A stretch of 64,000 nt of DNA, taken from Vibrio azureus (GTDB lineage Bacteria; Pseudomonadota; Gammaproteobacteria; Enterobacterales; Vibrionaceae). The first letter of the stretch is position 1, and the number at the start of each line of letters is the position of its first letter. This document shows, one piece after another, positions 46,836 to 55,639 of the stretch. The stretch spans positions 1,488,001 to 1,552,000 of the forward strand of contig NZ_CP018617.1 of the NCBI RefSeq assembly GCF_002849855.1, in the 5' to 3' direction. The position numbers and the translations under genes were made by a program. The notes beneath the pieces are model-generated. The model ran no database searches. It was not told where the DNA came from and saw only the letters and a list, made by a program, of their open reading frames with translations.

Positions 46836-48323
46836 TTACTTAGAACGAATCAAAAATAACATTGGCATCATGATGACAAACATTACCCCAACCAATTGAA
46901 ATGTATGAACAAACGCCACCATTTGTGACTGCTGGTGCAGCATTGTTTGATATTGCTCTAAAGCGAGAGGATCCATGATATTGAGGCCTTTCGCCTCAGC
47001 CCACTCATGCAACACAGGGTTATAAGGATTAATCCCTTCACTGAGCGCATGCCATTGTTGCTGGCCTTCGCGGTATTGGTATGTCGTGGCAATAGAGATA
47101 CCAAAAGAGCTCCCAATGGTACGAAATAAGTTAAAAATACTCGCACCCGCAACAGACTGTTCTTTAGGCAACGTAAGATACGCAAGCGCAGATAGACTAG
47201 AAAATGTTAAACCTAATCCCATTCCTTGAATCATACTTGGCATCACGATCCAGAACGTATCAATCTCAAGCGAATATAAGGTCATCAGATAGCTACCAAT
47301 GCCGATGCAGGTTAGACCAAAAACAATTTTTAACCTGGGATCAAACTGCGGATTAAGTTTGATCACCAATATTAACATCAGAGCCGAAGCAATCCCTCTT
47401 GGCGCCATGAGCATGCCAGTCGTTGAAACCGGGTAATCCAATAAATTTTCCAACATCATAGGCTGTTGCGTCGTCAAGCCAAACATAGCCATTGAAACAA
47501 CCGCTATCATCAGCGACGAGGACAACAGGTTCCTATCTTTAAGTAACCAAAGTGGAGCAATTGGGCTTTGTGTTTTCCAACTGCGGTACAGCCACATAAT
47601 GAGTCCCATGATGGCAAGGAACAAGGCCGTCTGTATAACGCGAGAGCTAAACCAATCTTCGTCATTGCCTTTATCGAGCATAAACTGCAAAGCCCCAACC
47701 CCCATCGCCATATAACCAATTATCCACCAGTCAAAATCCGGTTTCGATTTATTGCAGATATGGATATAACGATAAATAAGTGCTAAACACACCAATCCAA
47801 ATGGTAAGTTGATATAAAATATCCAGCGCCAATCGACGTTCTCAGTGATCACACCTCCAACCACGGGTCCGAAGATTGGGCCAAGGAGAATACCGATGGA
47901 AAAAATCGCCATTGCTTTACCTTTTTGCTCAGAAGGGTATATCTGAACCAGCATCGATTGGGATAAAGGAATGACCGAAGCACCAAAGGCACCTTGAATA
48001 ATTCGAAAGAACACCATTTCTTCCAATGTTGTTGCCTGACCGCACAAAGCACTGGAGATAATGAAACCAAGTACTGCCACCAGCATGACTTGACGTTCAC
48101 CAAAGCGAGATACCCAAAAACTCGTCATGGGAATAAAAATCGCTTCTGCCATGCTGTAGCCAGTCAACACCCAAGTAATTTGGTCGGCATTGGCACCAAG
48201 CGCTCCCATCATGTGTGAGAGCGATACATTGGCAACGGTCATATCGATCAATACCATGATCGCAGACAGCATCAGTGCAACGGTGGCTATCCCGCGTTTG
48301 TCAGCCGACATAGGCAAGCTCAT
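46836..48323 (-). CDS. emrB: DHA2-family multidrug MFS transporter (EmrB-like)
   Basis: 495 residues with about 14 helices, typical of DHA2 transporters. IDMTVANVSLSHMMGALGA is the motif D1 region at helix 1, TSFWVSRFGERQVML is motif A and GPIFGPVVGGVITENVDWRWIFYINLP is motif C plus the following loop. It should pump hydrophobic drugs out using protons, working with the HlyD-type partner gene that overlaps its start by 4 bp, and an outer membrane channel that is not in the window. Confidence 0.92.
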   Translation of the reverse strand: MSLPMSADKRGIATVALMLSAIMVLIDMTVANVSLSHMMGALGANADQITWVLTGYSMAEAIFIPMTSFWVSRFGERQVMLVAVLGFIISSALCGQATTLEEMVFFRIIQGAFGASVIPLSQSMLVQIYPSEQKGKAMAIFSIGILLGPIFGPVVGGVITENVDWRWIFYINLPFGLVCLALIYRYIHICNKSKPDFDWWIIGYMAMGVGALQFMLDKGNDEDWFSSRVIQTALFLAIMGLIMWLYRSWKTQSPIAPLWLLKDRNLLSSSLMIAVVSMAMFGLTTQQPMMLENLLDYPVSTTGMLMAPRGIASALMLILVIKLNPQFDPRLKIVFGLTCIGIGSYLMTLYSLEIDTFWIVMPSMIQGMGLGLTFSSLSALAYLTLPKEQSVAGASIFNLFRTIGSSFGISIATTYQYREGQQQWHALSEGINPYNPVLHEWAEAKGLNIMDPLALEQYQTMLHQQSQMVAFVHTFQLVGVMFVIMMPMLFLIRSK

Positions 48324-49345
48324 TGACTGTGGCTTTGCAAATCAATGGTAACTTCTGAGCTTGCACCAACTCTGAGTTGTGGCGAGCCTTGTGGAACTTC
48401 TAAGGTTAAACGCACCGGAAACCTTTGTTTAATTTTAACCCAGTTGCCAGTGGCATTTTCAGGCGGCATCAAAGAGAAAGCAGTACCACTGGCTGGTGAA
48501 AGTGCATCCACAGACGCTTTCCATTCAATATCAGGGTACATATCAATCACCACTTTTGCTTCCATGCCCGGTTTAATATGCGTCAAAGCCGTCTCTTTAA
48601 AATTGGCACGAATCCAATAGCTGTCTTTAATGATGATTGGGAAGAGCGTCTGCCCAATATTTACGACCGAACCCAATTGTGTTTTCACTTCACCACTGAT
48701 GCCATCAACAGGTGAGGTAATATCGGTATAGCTCAAATTTAATTTCGCTTGAGCCAGCTGAGCCGAAGCTTGCTGCACAATAGCCGCTTCCGTCCCAGTT
48801 TGCCCACGATTCGCCACAGCCTTTTCTACTGCGGCTCGAGCTTGATCCAAACTGGCTTGAGCGTTAGATAATTTATTCTTCGCAATATCAAGATTTTGAG
48901 TAGAAACAAGCTTGCGTTTAAATAATTCGGCAACGCGTTTGTGCTCTAACTGCGCTTCCGTTAGATTCGCTCGCGCTGCATCCAAATTCGCCAATGCTTC
49001 AGTGACTTGCTTATCCGCAACATCATGCTGTTGAACTGCCAACTGGTAAGCGGCTTCAGCTTGCTTTACTGCTAACAGATAAGGACTAGGATCAACCTTA
49101 AACAGCAAATCGCCTTTATTGATAGGCTGGAAGTCCTGAACTTCTACCGCAGAAATTTGACCACGAATTTGTGGAGCCACAGAAAGAATATTCGCCCGTA
49201 CATACGCATCTTCGGTACTTGGGTGTGCATCTGAGTATTGCCATGACCAATACATTAACCCAAAGATGACGGCACAAATGACAAGAAAAATAACTTTAGT
49301 CAGTTTGGAGGTTGAAGACTCTGTTTTTGCAATATCATCACTCAT
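48320..49345 (-). CDS. emrA: HlyD-family membrane fusion protein (EmrA-like)
   Basis: 341 residues. One N-terminal membrane helix (VIFLVICAVIFGLMYWSWQY) is followed by the lipoyl/barrel-sandwich half ANILSVAPQIRGQISAVEVQ, a long helical hairpin (about 90-200, Ala/Gln/Lys-rich), the second lipoyl half SYTDITSPVDGISGEV and a beta-barrel with IKDSYWIRANFKET. It bridges the EmrB-like pump to an outer membrane channel. It is translated with the pump gene. The 49346-49687 gap upstream holds its promoter region and nothing else I recognise. Confidence 0.92.
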   Translation of the reverse strand: MSDDIAKTESSTSKLTKVIFLVICAVIFGLMYWSWQYSDAHPSTEDAYVRANILSVAPQIRGQISAVEVQDFQPINKGDLLFKVDPSPYLLAVKQAEAAYQLAVQQHDVADKQVTEALANLDAARANLTEAQLEHKRVAELFKRKLVSTQNLDIAKNKLSNAQASLDQARAAVEKAVANRGQTGTEAAIVQQASAQLAQAKLNLSYTDITSPVDGISGEVKTQLGSVVNIGQTLFPIIIKDSYWIRANFKETALTHIKPGMEAKVVIDMYPDIEWKASVDALSPASGTAFSLMPPENATGNWVKIKQRFPVRLTLEVPQGSPQLRVGASSEVTIDLQSHSQ

Positions 49346-49687
49346 TTATATCGTCCAAGTGTTCAATGAATTAGGGCAGTGTAAAAGGTTCATACCATTG
49401 AACAAGACAATGATTTGCAAGCTTAACTTTCATTTTTACGCTGTGTGACCTTATTGACTCTCATTGTACATCCACCTCTGTAAATACTGAGTTGTACAGG
49501 TAAGAGCATTCGTCGTTTCAACGCCTTGTAAGATATGATTTTCAACACTTTACACTTCGATGTGATAAAGAGTATAGAAGGTAAAATGAGTCATACTGTC
49601 ATAAAAAGGAAAACCTATTTCAAATATTCCAACTTTTCTTGTCGCTCACTAAATCACCTCAGGTATTGTATCAACTCCAAAAAGAGA

Positions 49688-50392
49688 CTACTCAAAAGCC
49701 AGCATATTTTGGTAATTGTCTGAAATCAGTCGACTGTCTTTGCGATCAAACTTGATGGTTGGAACTTGCGACATATCGATGGTGGAGGTTCCCTGAAATA
49801 GTTTCATAATATCAACAGTGGCATGGAGTTCTTCACCATGGTCAGGGAAAGGAAACATTAAGGATTTGTAGTTTTCATCAAATCCAATGTGGTAAACCAG
49901 CGGAGTGCTTTTTTCACCACGGTGAAGTGTCCCTTCAAAGAGGACAAATTTATAACCAACATCCCAACTCCATGCCATTCGGCTATTGGGATTTACGTCA
50001 CCACTGACGGTGATCGTTCCATTCGCTTCTGCATCAACACCAATCGATAAACCGATCGCTTCATATGGCAAATTGGGGACATCATCGATAACAATGGTGT
50101 ACTGGTTTTTTTCATTATCAAATCGTACTAAATGATAGCTGTCTGGTTCTAAGTAATGACCTTCTTCACTGAATAACTTGATATTACTGATATAAAATTG
50201 AAAGGAACGAATGCTAAACAGACCGTCGCCACCAGGATTTGGGTAGATAGCACGATTGAATACAAGAGGTTGCTGATCCACAGTCGGTGTAATGACCAGT
50301 GTTAAAGAAACAGGCGCTGAGCTCTGATACAAAGTAAATAAACCGACAACCACAAAAAACAACACGACTGGAAATAGTGATTTTTTCTTCAA
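49688..50392 (-). CDS. mbnP: MbnP-family copper-binding periplasmic protein
   Basis: 234 residues. An N-terminal hydrophobic segment (SLFPVVLFFVVVGLFTLYQ) gives export or anchoring, then a beta-rich domain: FSIRSFQFYISNIKLFSEEG, SYHLVRFDNEK, GLSIGVDAEANGT, and MAWSWDVGYKFVLFEG. This is the MbnP pattern. In methanotrophs the di-heme enzyme MbnH oxidises a Trp of MbnP to kynurenine, which makes a copper(I) site. The only two Trp in this protein are Trp141 and Trp143 in MAWSWD, which is a good candidate site. The adjacent MbnH-like gene overlaps it by 4 bp. No methanobactin genes are present. Confidence 0.85.
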   Translation of the reverse strand: MKKKSLFPVVLFFVVVGLFTLYQSSAPVSLTLVITPTVDQQPLVFNRAIYPNPGGDGLFSIRSFQFYISNIKLFSEEGHYLEPDSYHLVRFDNEKNQYTIVIDDVPNLPYEAIGLSIGVDAEANGTITVSGDVNPNSRMAWSWDVGYKFVLFEGTLHRGEKSTPLVYHIGFDENYKSLMFPFPDHGEELHATVDIMKLFQGTSTIDMSQVPTIKFDRKDSRLISDNYQNMLAFE

Positions 50393-51516
50393 GGTTGTAC
50401 CTCCCCTATGAAAGGATTAGACAATTTTGGATCAGTAATAAAAGACTCATCCGTGAGTGTGTGTAAAAAAGCAATAATGGCTTGTTTCTCTTTTTCACTT
50501 AAATTGAGGCTGGGTTGATAATCCAACGTCTGCTGCTGGTTATCAGCTTCAACAATCAAAGGGCTCAATGTGGAACTTACCTTGATCCCTTGGTTATAGT
50601 GATCCAAGACCTCCTCCAAAGACTGAAAACGACCATCATGCATATAGGGGGCTGTTAGTGCGATGTTGCGCAAAGTAGGCACTTTAAATAACCCTTTATG
50701 TTCCGCTTTACCTGTGACTGCCATAAGTCCCGGTAAAAGATCTTGTTCCTCATCCAAGCCATTATTTGAAAAGCCATCATATTGGGTATCAAAGCCACCG
50801 GTTAGAAATTGACTGTGACAATCAATACAATTGCCTCCTCGTAAACTCGCTTTGACATCTGGATGGGCCATAAACAATTTTCGACCTAGCTCTTCTTGAT
50901 CACTTAATATGACTGTGCCTGCCAAGAATTGATCATATTTAGAATTAGCTGAAACTAACGTCCTTTGAAAAGCAGACAATGCTTTTGCGATATTCTGCTG
51001 ATTGATTTCACCGTATGCTTGAGAAAACAGTTGCCGATACTCCTCAATACGTTTTAATTCCGTCATCAGTTCGTCCAAATCTCGATTCATTTCATCTGGA
51101 TTCGTGATGGGTAATAACGCTTGTTGCTCCAATGATGGCGAACGACCATCCCAAAAAAAGTGCTGCGGCCCCCACATCAAATTCGCTAATGTTGGGGTAT
51201 TAAATGGTAACGGCATGCCAGAGGCCCCAAGAGAGCGCACCATACCATCAGTGAAGGCTCGACTTTGCTGATGACAATGCGCACATGAGATCTGATTGCT
51301 GCCCGACAAAATGGGATCATAAAACAGCCTGCGCCCTAATTTGACTCCCTCATTGGTTAATGGGTTATCTTTTGGGACGGTAAAGTGACCAAACACAAAT
51401 GGAGCGGAAAAGTCGTTCAATACCGTCACTTTCGGGGATGTGGGATAGCGATTGAGCACAACCAACAAGAGCACTAAAACCAGCATCAACACCAGTAACG
51501 TAAGTCGTATTTTCAT
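50389..51516 (-). CDS. mbnH: Di-heme peroxidase of the MauG/CcpA/MbnH family
   Basis: 375 residues from ATG 51516. The frame opens further to 51564. A membrane anchor (LTLLVLMLVLVLLLVVLN) is followed by two heme-binding motifs, CAHCH (78-82) and CIDCH (230-234), with KVPTLRNIALTAPYMHDGRF (axial-ligand region) and QSLEEVLDHYNQGIK near the C-terminus, as in di-heme cytochrome c peroxidases. Because it overlaps an MbnP gene, the MbnH subgroup is likely, acting on a Trp of MbnP rather than as a plain peroxidase. It works in the periplasm and needs cytochrome c maturation. The upstream 200-bp gap separates it from the SBP56-like gene on the same strand. Confidence 0.85.
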   Translation of the reverse strand: MKIRLTLLVLMLVLVLLLVVLNRYPTSPKVTVLNDFSAPFVFGHFTVPKDNPLTNEGVKLGRRLFYDPILSGSNQISCAHCHQQSRAFTDGMVRSLGASGMPLPFNTPTLANLMWGPQHFFWDGRSPSLEQQALLPITNPDEMNRDLDELMTELKRIEEYRQLFSQAYGEINQQNIAKALSAFQRTLVSANSKYDQFLAGTVILSDQEELGRKLFMAHPDVKASLRGGNCIDCHSQFLTGGFDTQYDGFSNNGLDEEQDLLPGLMAVTGKAEHKGLFKVPTLRNIALTAPYMHDGRFQSLEEVLDHYNQGIKVSSTLSPLIVEADNQQQTLDYQPSLNLSEKEKQAIIAFLHTLTDESFITDPKLSNPFIGEVQP

Positions 51517-51769
51517 TTTGATTATCGAAGTGAGGCAGTTAAAAATAGACCACGGCTTTCTCACTATTGAATGTTAATCACTTCGCATCTGATTAACGGA
51601 TACAACAGCTAATGTCTTCAATAATTAATGTATCCTGTAACTAACGGATTCAACAGTGAGAAAATGATGCTATCTATCTAACGTATTGGTTAAAAAATGG
51701 GTTCACTACTAGACAAGATGTAGCGTAATCCACCCATTTAGATGAAACAGGACAACTCTCGCTGCCTAT

Positions 51770-53104
51770 TTAATGATGATGAACAAAACCAGAACCAAAC
51801 AATGCTTCAATATTTTCAACACCTTTGCCATAGCTTTGCTTAAAATCTATCGTCTTCAAGCGTTCACTGCTCTCTAAATCATGGACCGTCACCGTATGTG
51901 CATTAAGCTTGGCAATAAAGTCGATATCCGTTGGGTCGTTATCCTCTTTATTCCCTAGATTAAGTAAGTTATTTTGCACTGCAATCAGATCTTTTCCAGA
52001 GCTGTCGGTAAAGAAAATCATATGGTGAGCACCTGCTTCGGCTTCGATATCGGGACCCGATGACACCAGCTCAGGTAAACGGTCTAAATGATAGCGCTTC
52101 ACCACTCCTGGAATGCCATGACTAATAAACAACTCATCTTCAGTGCCATAGAACTCTAAGGGAACACCTGAGCCTTGTTTTGCTCCATCGTACAACTTTA
52201 ACGGCTCACTAAACAGCTTGTGATCTTCGTAGTATGGAATAAACCAAGTTTCAAATCCCAACATAGTATTGACCAAAACGCCAGGCTGGACTCCTTCCAC
52301 AATGCTTGGTCGAAGGAACAAAACTTCGACAGGCGATGATGGCAACCCGATAGGCGAACTGTCTTCTACTACAATGGTTTCCAAGGGCTTAAATGTATTG
52401 AGATCAATCACCGTTATGCTGTTGCCAACTCCCGTTCTAAGATCTGGGTGTGCTGTAGACGAAATAACCATTCGGTCTTGATACGCAGAAATACCATGCG
52501 GATACATAATGAAAGGTTCGCCTTCCGCCACTTGGCTCTTCCGACTGTCGATCACCTTGATCACTTCGTTGGTTTGAGCATCGAACACCACCACAGATCC
52601 GCCATCTTCTTGATCGAGGCCGCCACCGCCCATAAACGTCACAAACATATATTCTTGATCGCCGACCTTGTGCCACATCATGTCCTCACCCACAACTTGG
52701 CCCTGCGTATCGAGGCACTGGTGGCTTTGGATTTCAGGAGAACCACGTGTATTTCTGGTCAGTTTTATTTCCGCCAAACTGCACTTAGGATCTAACCCTG
52801 TCGCATATAATCGACCCGTTGGACTGTAATAGAGATGATGCAGCGGCTCATCCAATTCAGGAAACTCATAGTCTTGAAATATCTCGCCAAACCGCGTTGA
52901 ATTAGGATCAAGCTCAACAATCGCCATACTATGGACAGTATCCTTGGTTGGTAACCCTCTCAACAAGACAAGCGCTTGGCTTTCTTCATTAATTTCTTCG
53001 TCATACTGTGAATCTTTTGAGCAAGAGAATAGAAAAAAAGTGACACACAGAACTGCGAAAAGATTAGCGATTCGCTTAGCCATCATCGTATTGTTATTAA
53101 GCAC
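51770..53104 (-). CDS. Lipoprotein beta-propeller, SBP56/methanethiol oxidase-like
   Basis: 444 residues from GTG 53104, supported by AAGGAG 9 bp upstream. The lipobox is FSC (Cys28). The chain looks like a seven-bladed propeller: HSMAIVELDPNSTRFGEIFQ, ELDEPLHHLYYSPTGRLYAT, EGEPFIMYPHGISAYQDRMV, STAHPDLRTGVGNS and ISHGIPGVVKRYHLDRLPEL, then EAGAHHMIFFTDSSG and a terminal VHHH. The HHL..S.TGR and PHG patterns resemble SBP56 proteins, which include the copper-dependent methanethiol oxidase MtoX, whose operon carries a MauG-type gene. The next genes here are MbnH- and MbnP-like, which fits a copper enzyme. The resemblance is by eye and moderate. Another quinohemoprotein-like or YncE-type propeller is possible. 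Confidence 0.55.
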   Translation of the reverse strand: MLNNNTMMAKRIANLFAVLCVTFFLFSCSKDSQYDEEINEESQALVLLRGLPTKDTVHSMAIVELDPNSTRFGEIFQDYEFPELDEPLHHLYYSPTGRLYATGLDPKCSLAEIKLTRNTRGSPEIQSHQCLDTQGQVVGEDMMWHKVGDQEYMFVTFMGGGGLDQEDGGSVVVFDAQTNEVIKVIDSRKSQVAEGEPFIMYPHGISAYQDRMVISSTAHPDLRTGVGNSITVIDLNTFKPLETIVVEDSSPIGLPSSPVEVLFLRPSIVEGVQPGVLVNTMLGFETWFIPYYEDHKLFSEPLKLYDGAKQGSGVPLEFYGTEDELFISHGIPGVVKRYHLDRLPELVSSGPDIEAEAGAHHMIFFTDSSGKDLIAVQNNLLNLGNKEDNDPTDIDFIAKLNAHTVTVHDLESSERLKTIDFKQSYGKGVENIEALFGSGFVHHH

Positions 53105-53234
53105 GTTTACACTCCTTCACTTAAATTAGGCAGCTTTAACCTTTAAAATGGCACATAGGGAGTCATCCCATCACCCACGGCCAATGGCTAACAAGGCCAG
53201 CGTTAACCTTTTTCGTTAACGGCTGGCCTCAACA

Positions 53235-55046
53235 CTACTTCATCAGCTGCTCAAACGAGGGCGTGCTCATTAAGAACTTATGATGAACCTCAAGGTAAGT
53301 ACTGCGGTACATCTCATCAATTTGCTCAGGAGTCGGGAAAAGTGAAGAAAATTCAGGGTGCTCGCTATCAATCGATAATTTAGCTGCGCTGATAATATGT
53401 GCAAGGAACACTCTCGGGTCTTCCAAACCAACAGCAATTCTCATAGTCGTTGGCTTAATACCTGCCTCAAGTTGCGCTTCTTTTGGCAATTCTGAATGAG
53501 TGGTCATGGCAGGGCATAAAGCAACCGTGTTGGTCTGACCTAAACTGACTTGCATTCCGATAGCAGGCTCCAACATATCGAAGAACTGTTTGTAAACGAC
53601 CGGATTAATCGCTTCTCGCTCACCACACCCTTCCATATCAATAGTAAATAGCGATGCGGGTAGCGCTAAGTGCATATTGGTTTTCAAGATCGGATAGTTC
53701 GGATTAGTCTCTAGCCCTGGGCAAGACACATTAATATCTGGGTGTGCGTCAAACACACGCGCTAAAGTTAAGGTATTGACGGCTTTGCTTACGACACGAA
53801 GCTCAAATGTTTTCATGCCATTTAAGACTTCAAAAGCTTTGTCCGCATCCAAGAACGCACCTTTCACATAATATACATTCCAGAACAGCGTCTCATCCCA
53901 GTTTCTCTCTCGCGATTGACCATTAGGCAAAGTGTATGTAACACGATCACCTTTAGGGATAAACATCTCTTCATTACGTCCAATCACGACCCCAGCGGTT
54001 GTGGTGCCAGATCCTGCTAAATCTTTGGTATAAGAGTGAATCACAAAGTCTGGCCGTTCAATCTCCTCTGCACGTTTCAATACTGGATGTAAGAAAGGCG
54101 TCCCGACGGTCGTATCGACCATAACCAGCCAGTTTCTCTTGTGCGCTTCTCTTGAAATGCCAGCAACGTCAAGCACATATCCATGAGGGTTACATGGGCT
54201 TTCAAGGTAGATATAGATTTGTTTGCCAGAAGCAATACGATCGTGATACTTCTCCGCAACTTTATCCATCGCCAGTGAAAAATCATCAGCTTCATAGCCA
54301 TCGACCCACTCAATCGCGACATCAAGATTAGAAGACTTGCGATACCAGTCTTGCAGTAACTGGTAAGAGCCTCCATAAATATTACGTGATGCAATGACAA
54401 TATCTTCACGTCCAAGCAAGTGGCTCAACAGCCCATCAATGGCCGCCATGCCGGAGTTAAAGTTCCATGCTAGATATTGATTAGCGTTTTCACCGGCTTC
54501 AATATCAACCATATGATTCGCTAAGCTGATCGAGGTTGGATTCAGTAGACGTGAGTAAATTTCATGTAATGGCTCACGGCCTTTAAAGGCATCTTCCACC
54601 CACTCTGTACAAGCAAATAAATAGGTTGCAGTCCGAGTGATCACTGGGCTGGCAGAAAAGATCGCAGCCACATTGTCGAAGATCGGGTAAGCACCTTTAG
54701 CAGCAAAATGACCATTATTCGTTGCGATCGATTGATACGTTGCTCGCATCGGATTTTGTAGATTATCTAATATTTTAGCCAACTGAAAAGAAAGGAAGCG
54801 TTTCGCATTAAACCAAGCAATACGATCACTTTTATCCAAGCCTTCTAAGCCTTTCAGGGTCATGCTCCAAAGGTCATGGGTTTTGCTATTTGCTGTATAG
54901 AGTGTCGTCGCTAGCTCAACAAGTGTGCGTCCGTAATCCGTTTCAGGATCGATACCAAAATGCAGTGCTTGTTCATTGGCGAGTGACATCGCATCGTCAT
55001 TTTGAGTTGAATTTCTCAGTGGACTCAACTGTTTAGTGATACTCAT
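53235..55046 (-). CDS. Cys/Met-metabolism PLP-dependent enzyme (long form)
   Basis: 603 residues, longer than the usual 380-430 of this family. The PLP fold is clear: ASRNIYGGSYQLLQDWYRKS, YIYLESPCNPHGYVLDVAG (substrate/cofactor loop), LVMVDTTVGTPFLHPVL with the pyridine-contacting Asp, the PLP lysine in SYTKDLAGSGTTTAG, and RIAVGLEDPRVFLAHI at the end. The extra length is mainly at the N-terminus (about 1-120) and in a middle insert. Related enzymes are cystathionine lyases, methionine gamma-lyase and O-acetylhomoserine sulfhydrylase. The exact reaction is not determinable. GGAAG precedes ATG. It is divergent from an Lrp regulator, which probably controls it. Confidence 0.82.
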   Translation of the reverse strand: MSITKQLSPLRNSTQNDDAMSLANEQALHFGIDPETDYGRTLVELATTLYTANSKTHDLWSMTLKGLEGLDKSDRIAWFNAKRFLSFQLAKILDNLQNPMRATYQSIATNNGHFAAKGAYPIFDNVAAIFSASPVITRTATYLFACTEWVEDAFKGREPLHEIYSRLLNPTSISLANHMVDIEAGENANQYLAWNFNSGMAAIDGLLSHLLGREDIVIASRNIYGGSYQLLQDWYRKSSNLDVAIEWVDGYEADDFSLAMDKVAEKYHDRIASGKQIYIYLESPCNPHGYVLDVAGISREAHKRNWLVMVDTTVGTPFLHPVLKRAEEIERPDFVIHSYTKDLAGSGTTTAGVVIGRNEEMFIPKGDRVTYTLPNGQSRERNWDETLFWNVYYVKGAFLDADKAFEVLNGMKTFELRVVSKAVNTLTLARVFDAHPDINVSCPGLETNPNYPILKTNMHLALPASLFTIDMEGCGEREAINPVVYKQFFDMLEPAIGMQVSLGQTNTVALCPAMTTHSELPKEAQLEAGIKPTTMRIAVGLEDPRVFLAHIISAAKLSIDSEHPEFSSLFPTPEQIDEMYRSTYLEVHHKFLMSTPSFEQLMK

Positions 55047-55180
55047 CGTACTTCCTTACGTGACATTGTTAACAGAGTGTTAATTCTACCAGCTTATCTG
55101 AAGTGGATGATTGCCTTTTATGCTAAATTGATCCGTCAGTTTGGCAGGATATTTCAATATCAACGAAATATAGGCAAGAT

Positions 55181-55636
55181 ATGGATAATATAGATAAAAA
55201 AATCATCAAAGAATTGCTCAAAGAGGGTCGCCTTTCTAACCAAGATCTCGCAGAAAGAGTCTCGTTATCTCCCTCACCTTGCCTCAGACGAGTCAGAGCG
55301 CTAGAAAAAAAAGGCATCATTCAGGGGTATCATGCCCACGTCGATCAAGAAAAGTGCGGCTTACCACTCAACGTCTTTGTGTTCGTAAAGCTAGAAAAAC
55401 CAACTCAAGAAAACATCCAACAATTCGAACAAAGAGTACAAACCATGGAAGGGGTCAGCGAGTGTTTTCTTACAACAGGTGTGTACGACTATGTACTGCG
55501 TCTGGTGAGCCCATCTTTACAAGACTATGAAACTTTCATTCGTAAAGAGTTAACCTGTTTACCCAGTATTCAATCCATTGAATCCAGTTTTGCTTTTGGG
55601 CAAGTCAAAAAACAGTTTGACCTGCCCATTCGTTAG
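55181..55636 (+). CDS. Lrp/AsnC-family transcriptional regulator
   Basis: 151 residues. The N-terminal HTH reads IDKKIIKELLKEGRLSNQDL, then AERVSLSPSPCLRRVRALEK, typical of Lrp/AsnC. The C-terminal RAM domain (about 70-145) has GVYDYVLRLVSPSLQDYE, where an amino acid effector would bind. It is divergent from the PLP enzyme gene (134 bp between starts), so the likely job is amino-acid-dependent control of it. It ends head-on with the LPMO gene, 3 bp apart. Confidence 0.92.
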   Translation: MDNIDKKIIKELLKEGRLSNQDLAERVSLSPSPCLRRVRALEKKGIIQGYHAHVDQEKCGLPLNVFVFVKLEKPTQENIQQFEQRVQTMEGVSECFLTTGVYDYVLRLVSPSLQDYETFIRKELTCLPSIQSIESSFAFGQVKKQFDLPIR

Positions 55637-55639
55637 TCG

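Noticed and set aside
49346-49687. Possible small gene in the gap between the EmrA-like and MbnP genes
   Set aside because: Two short plus-strand frames exist but lack ribosome sites and protein-like composition. I treat this as promoter region.
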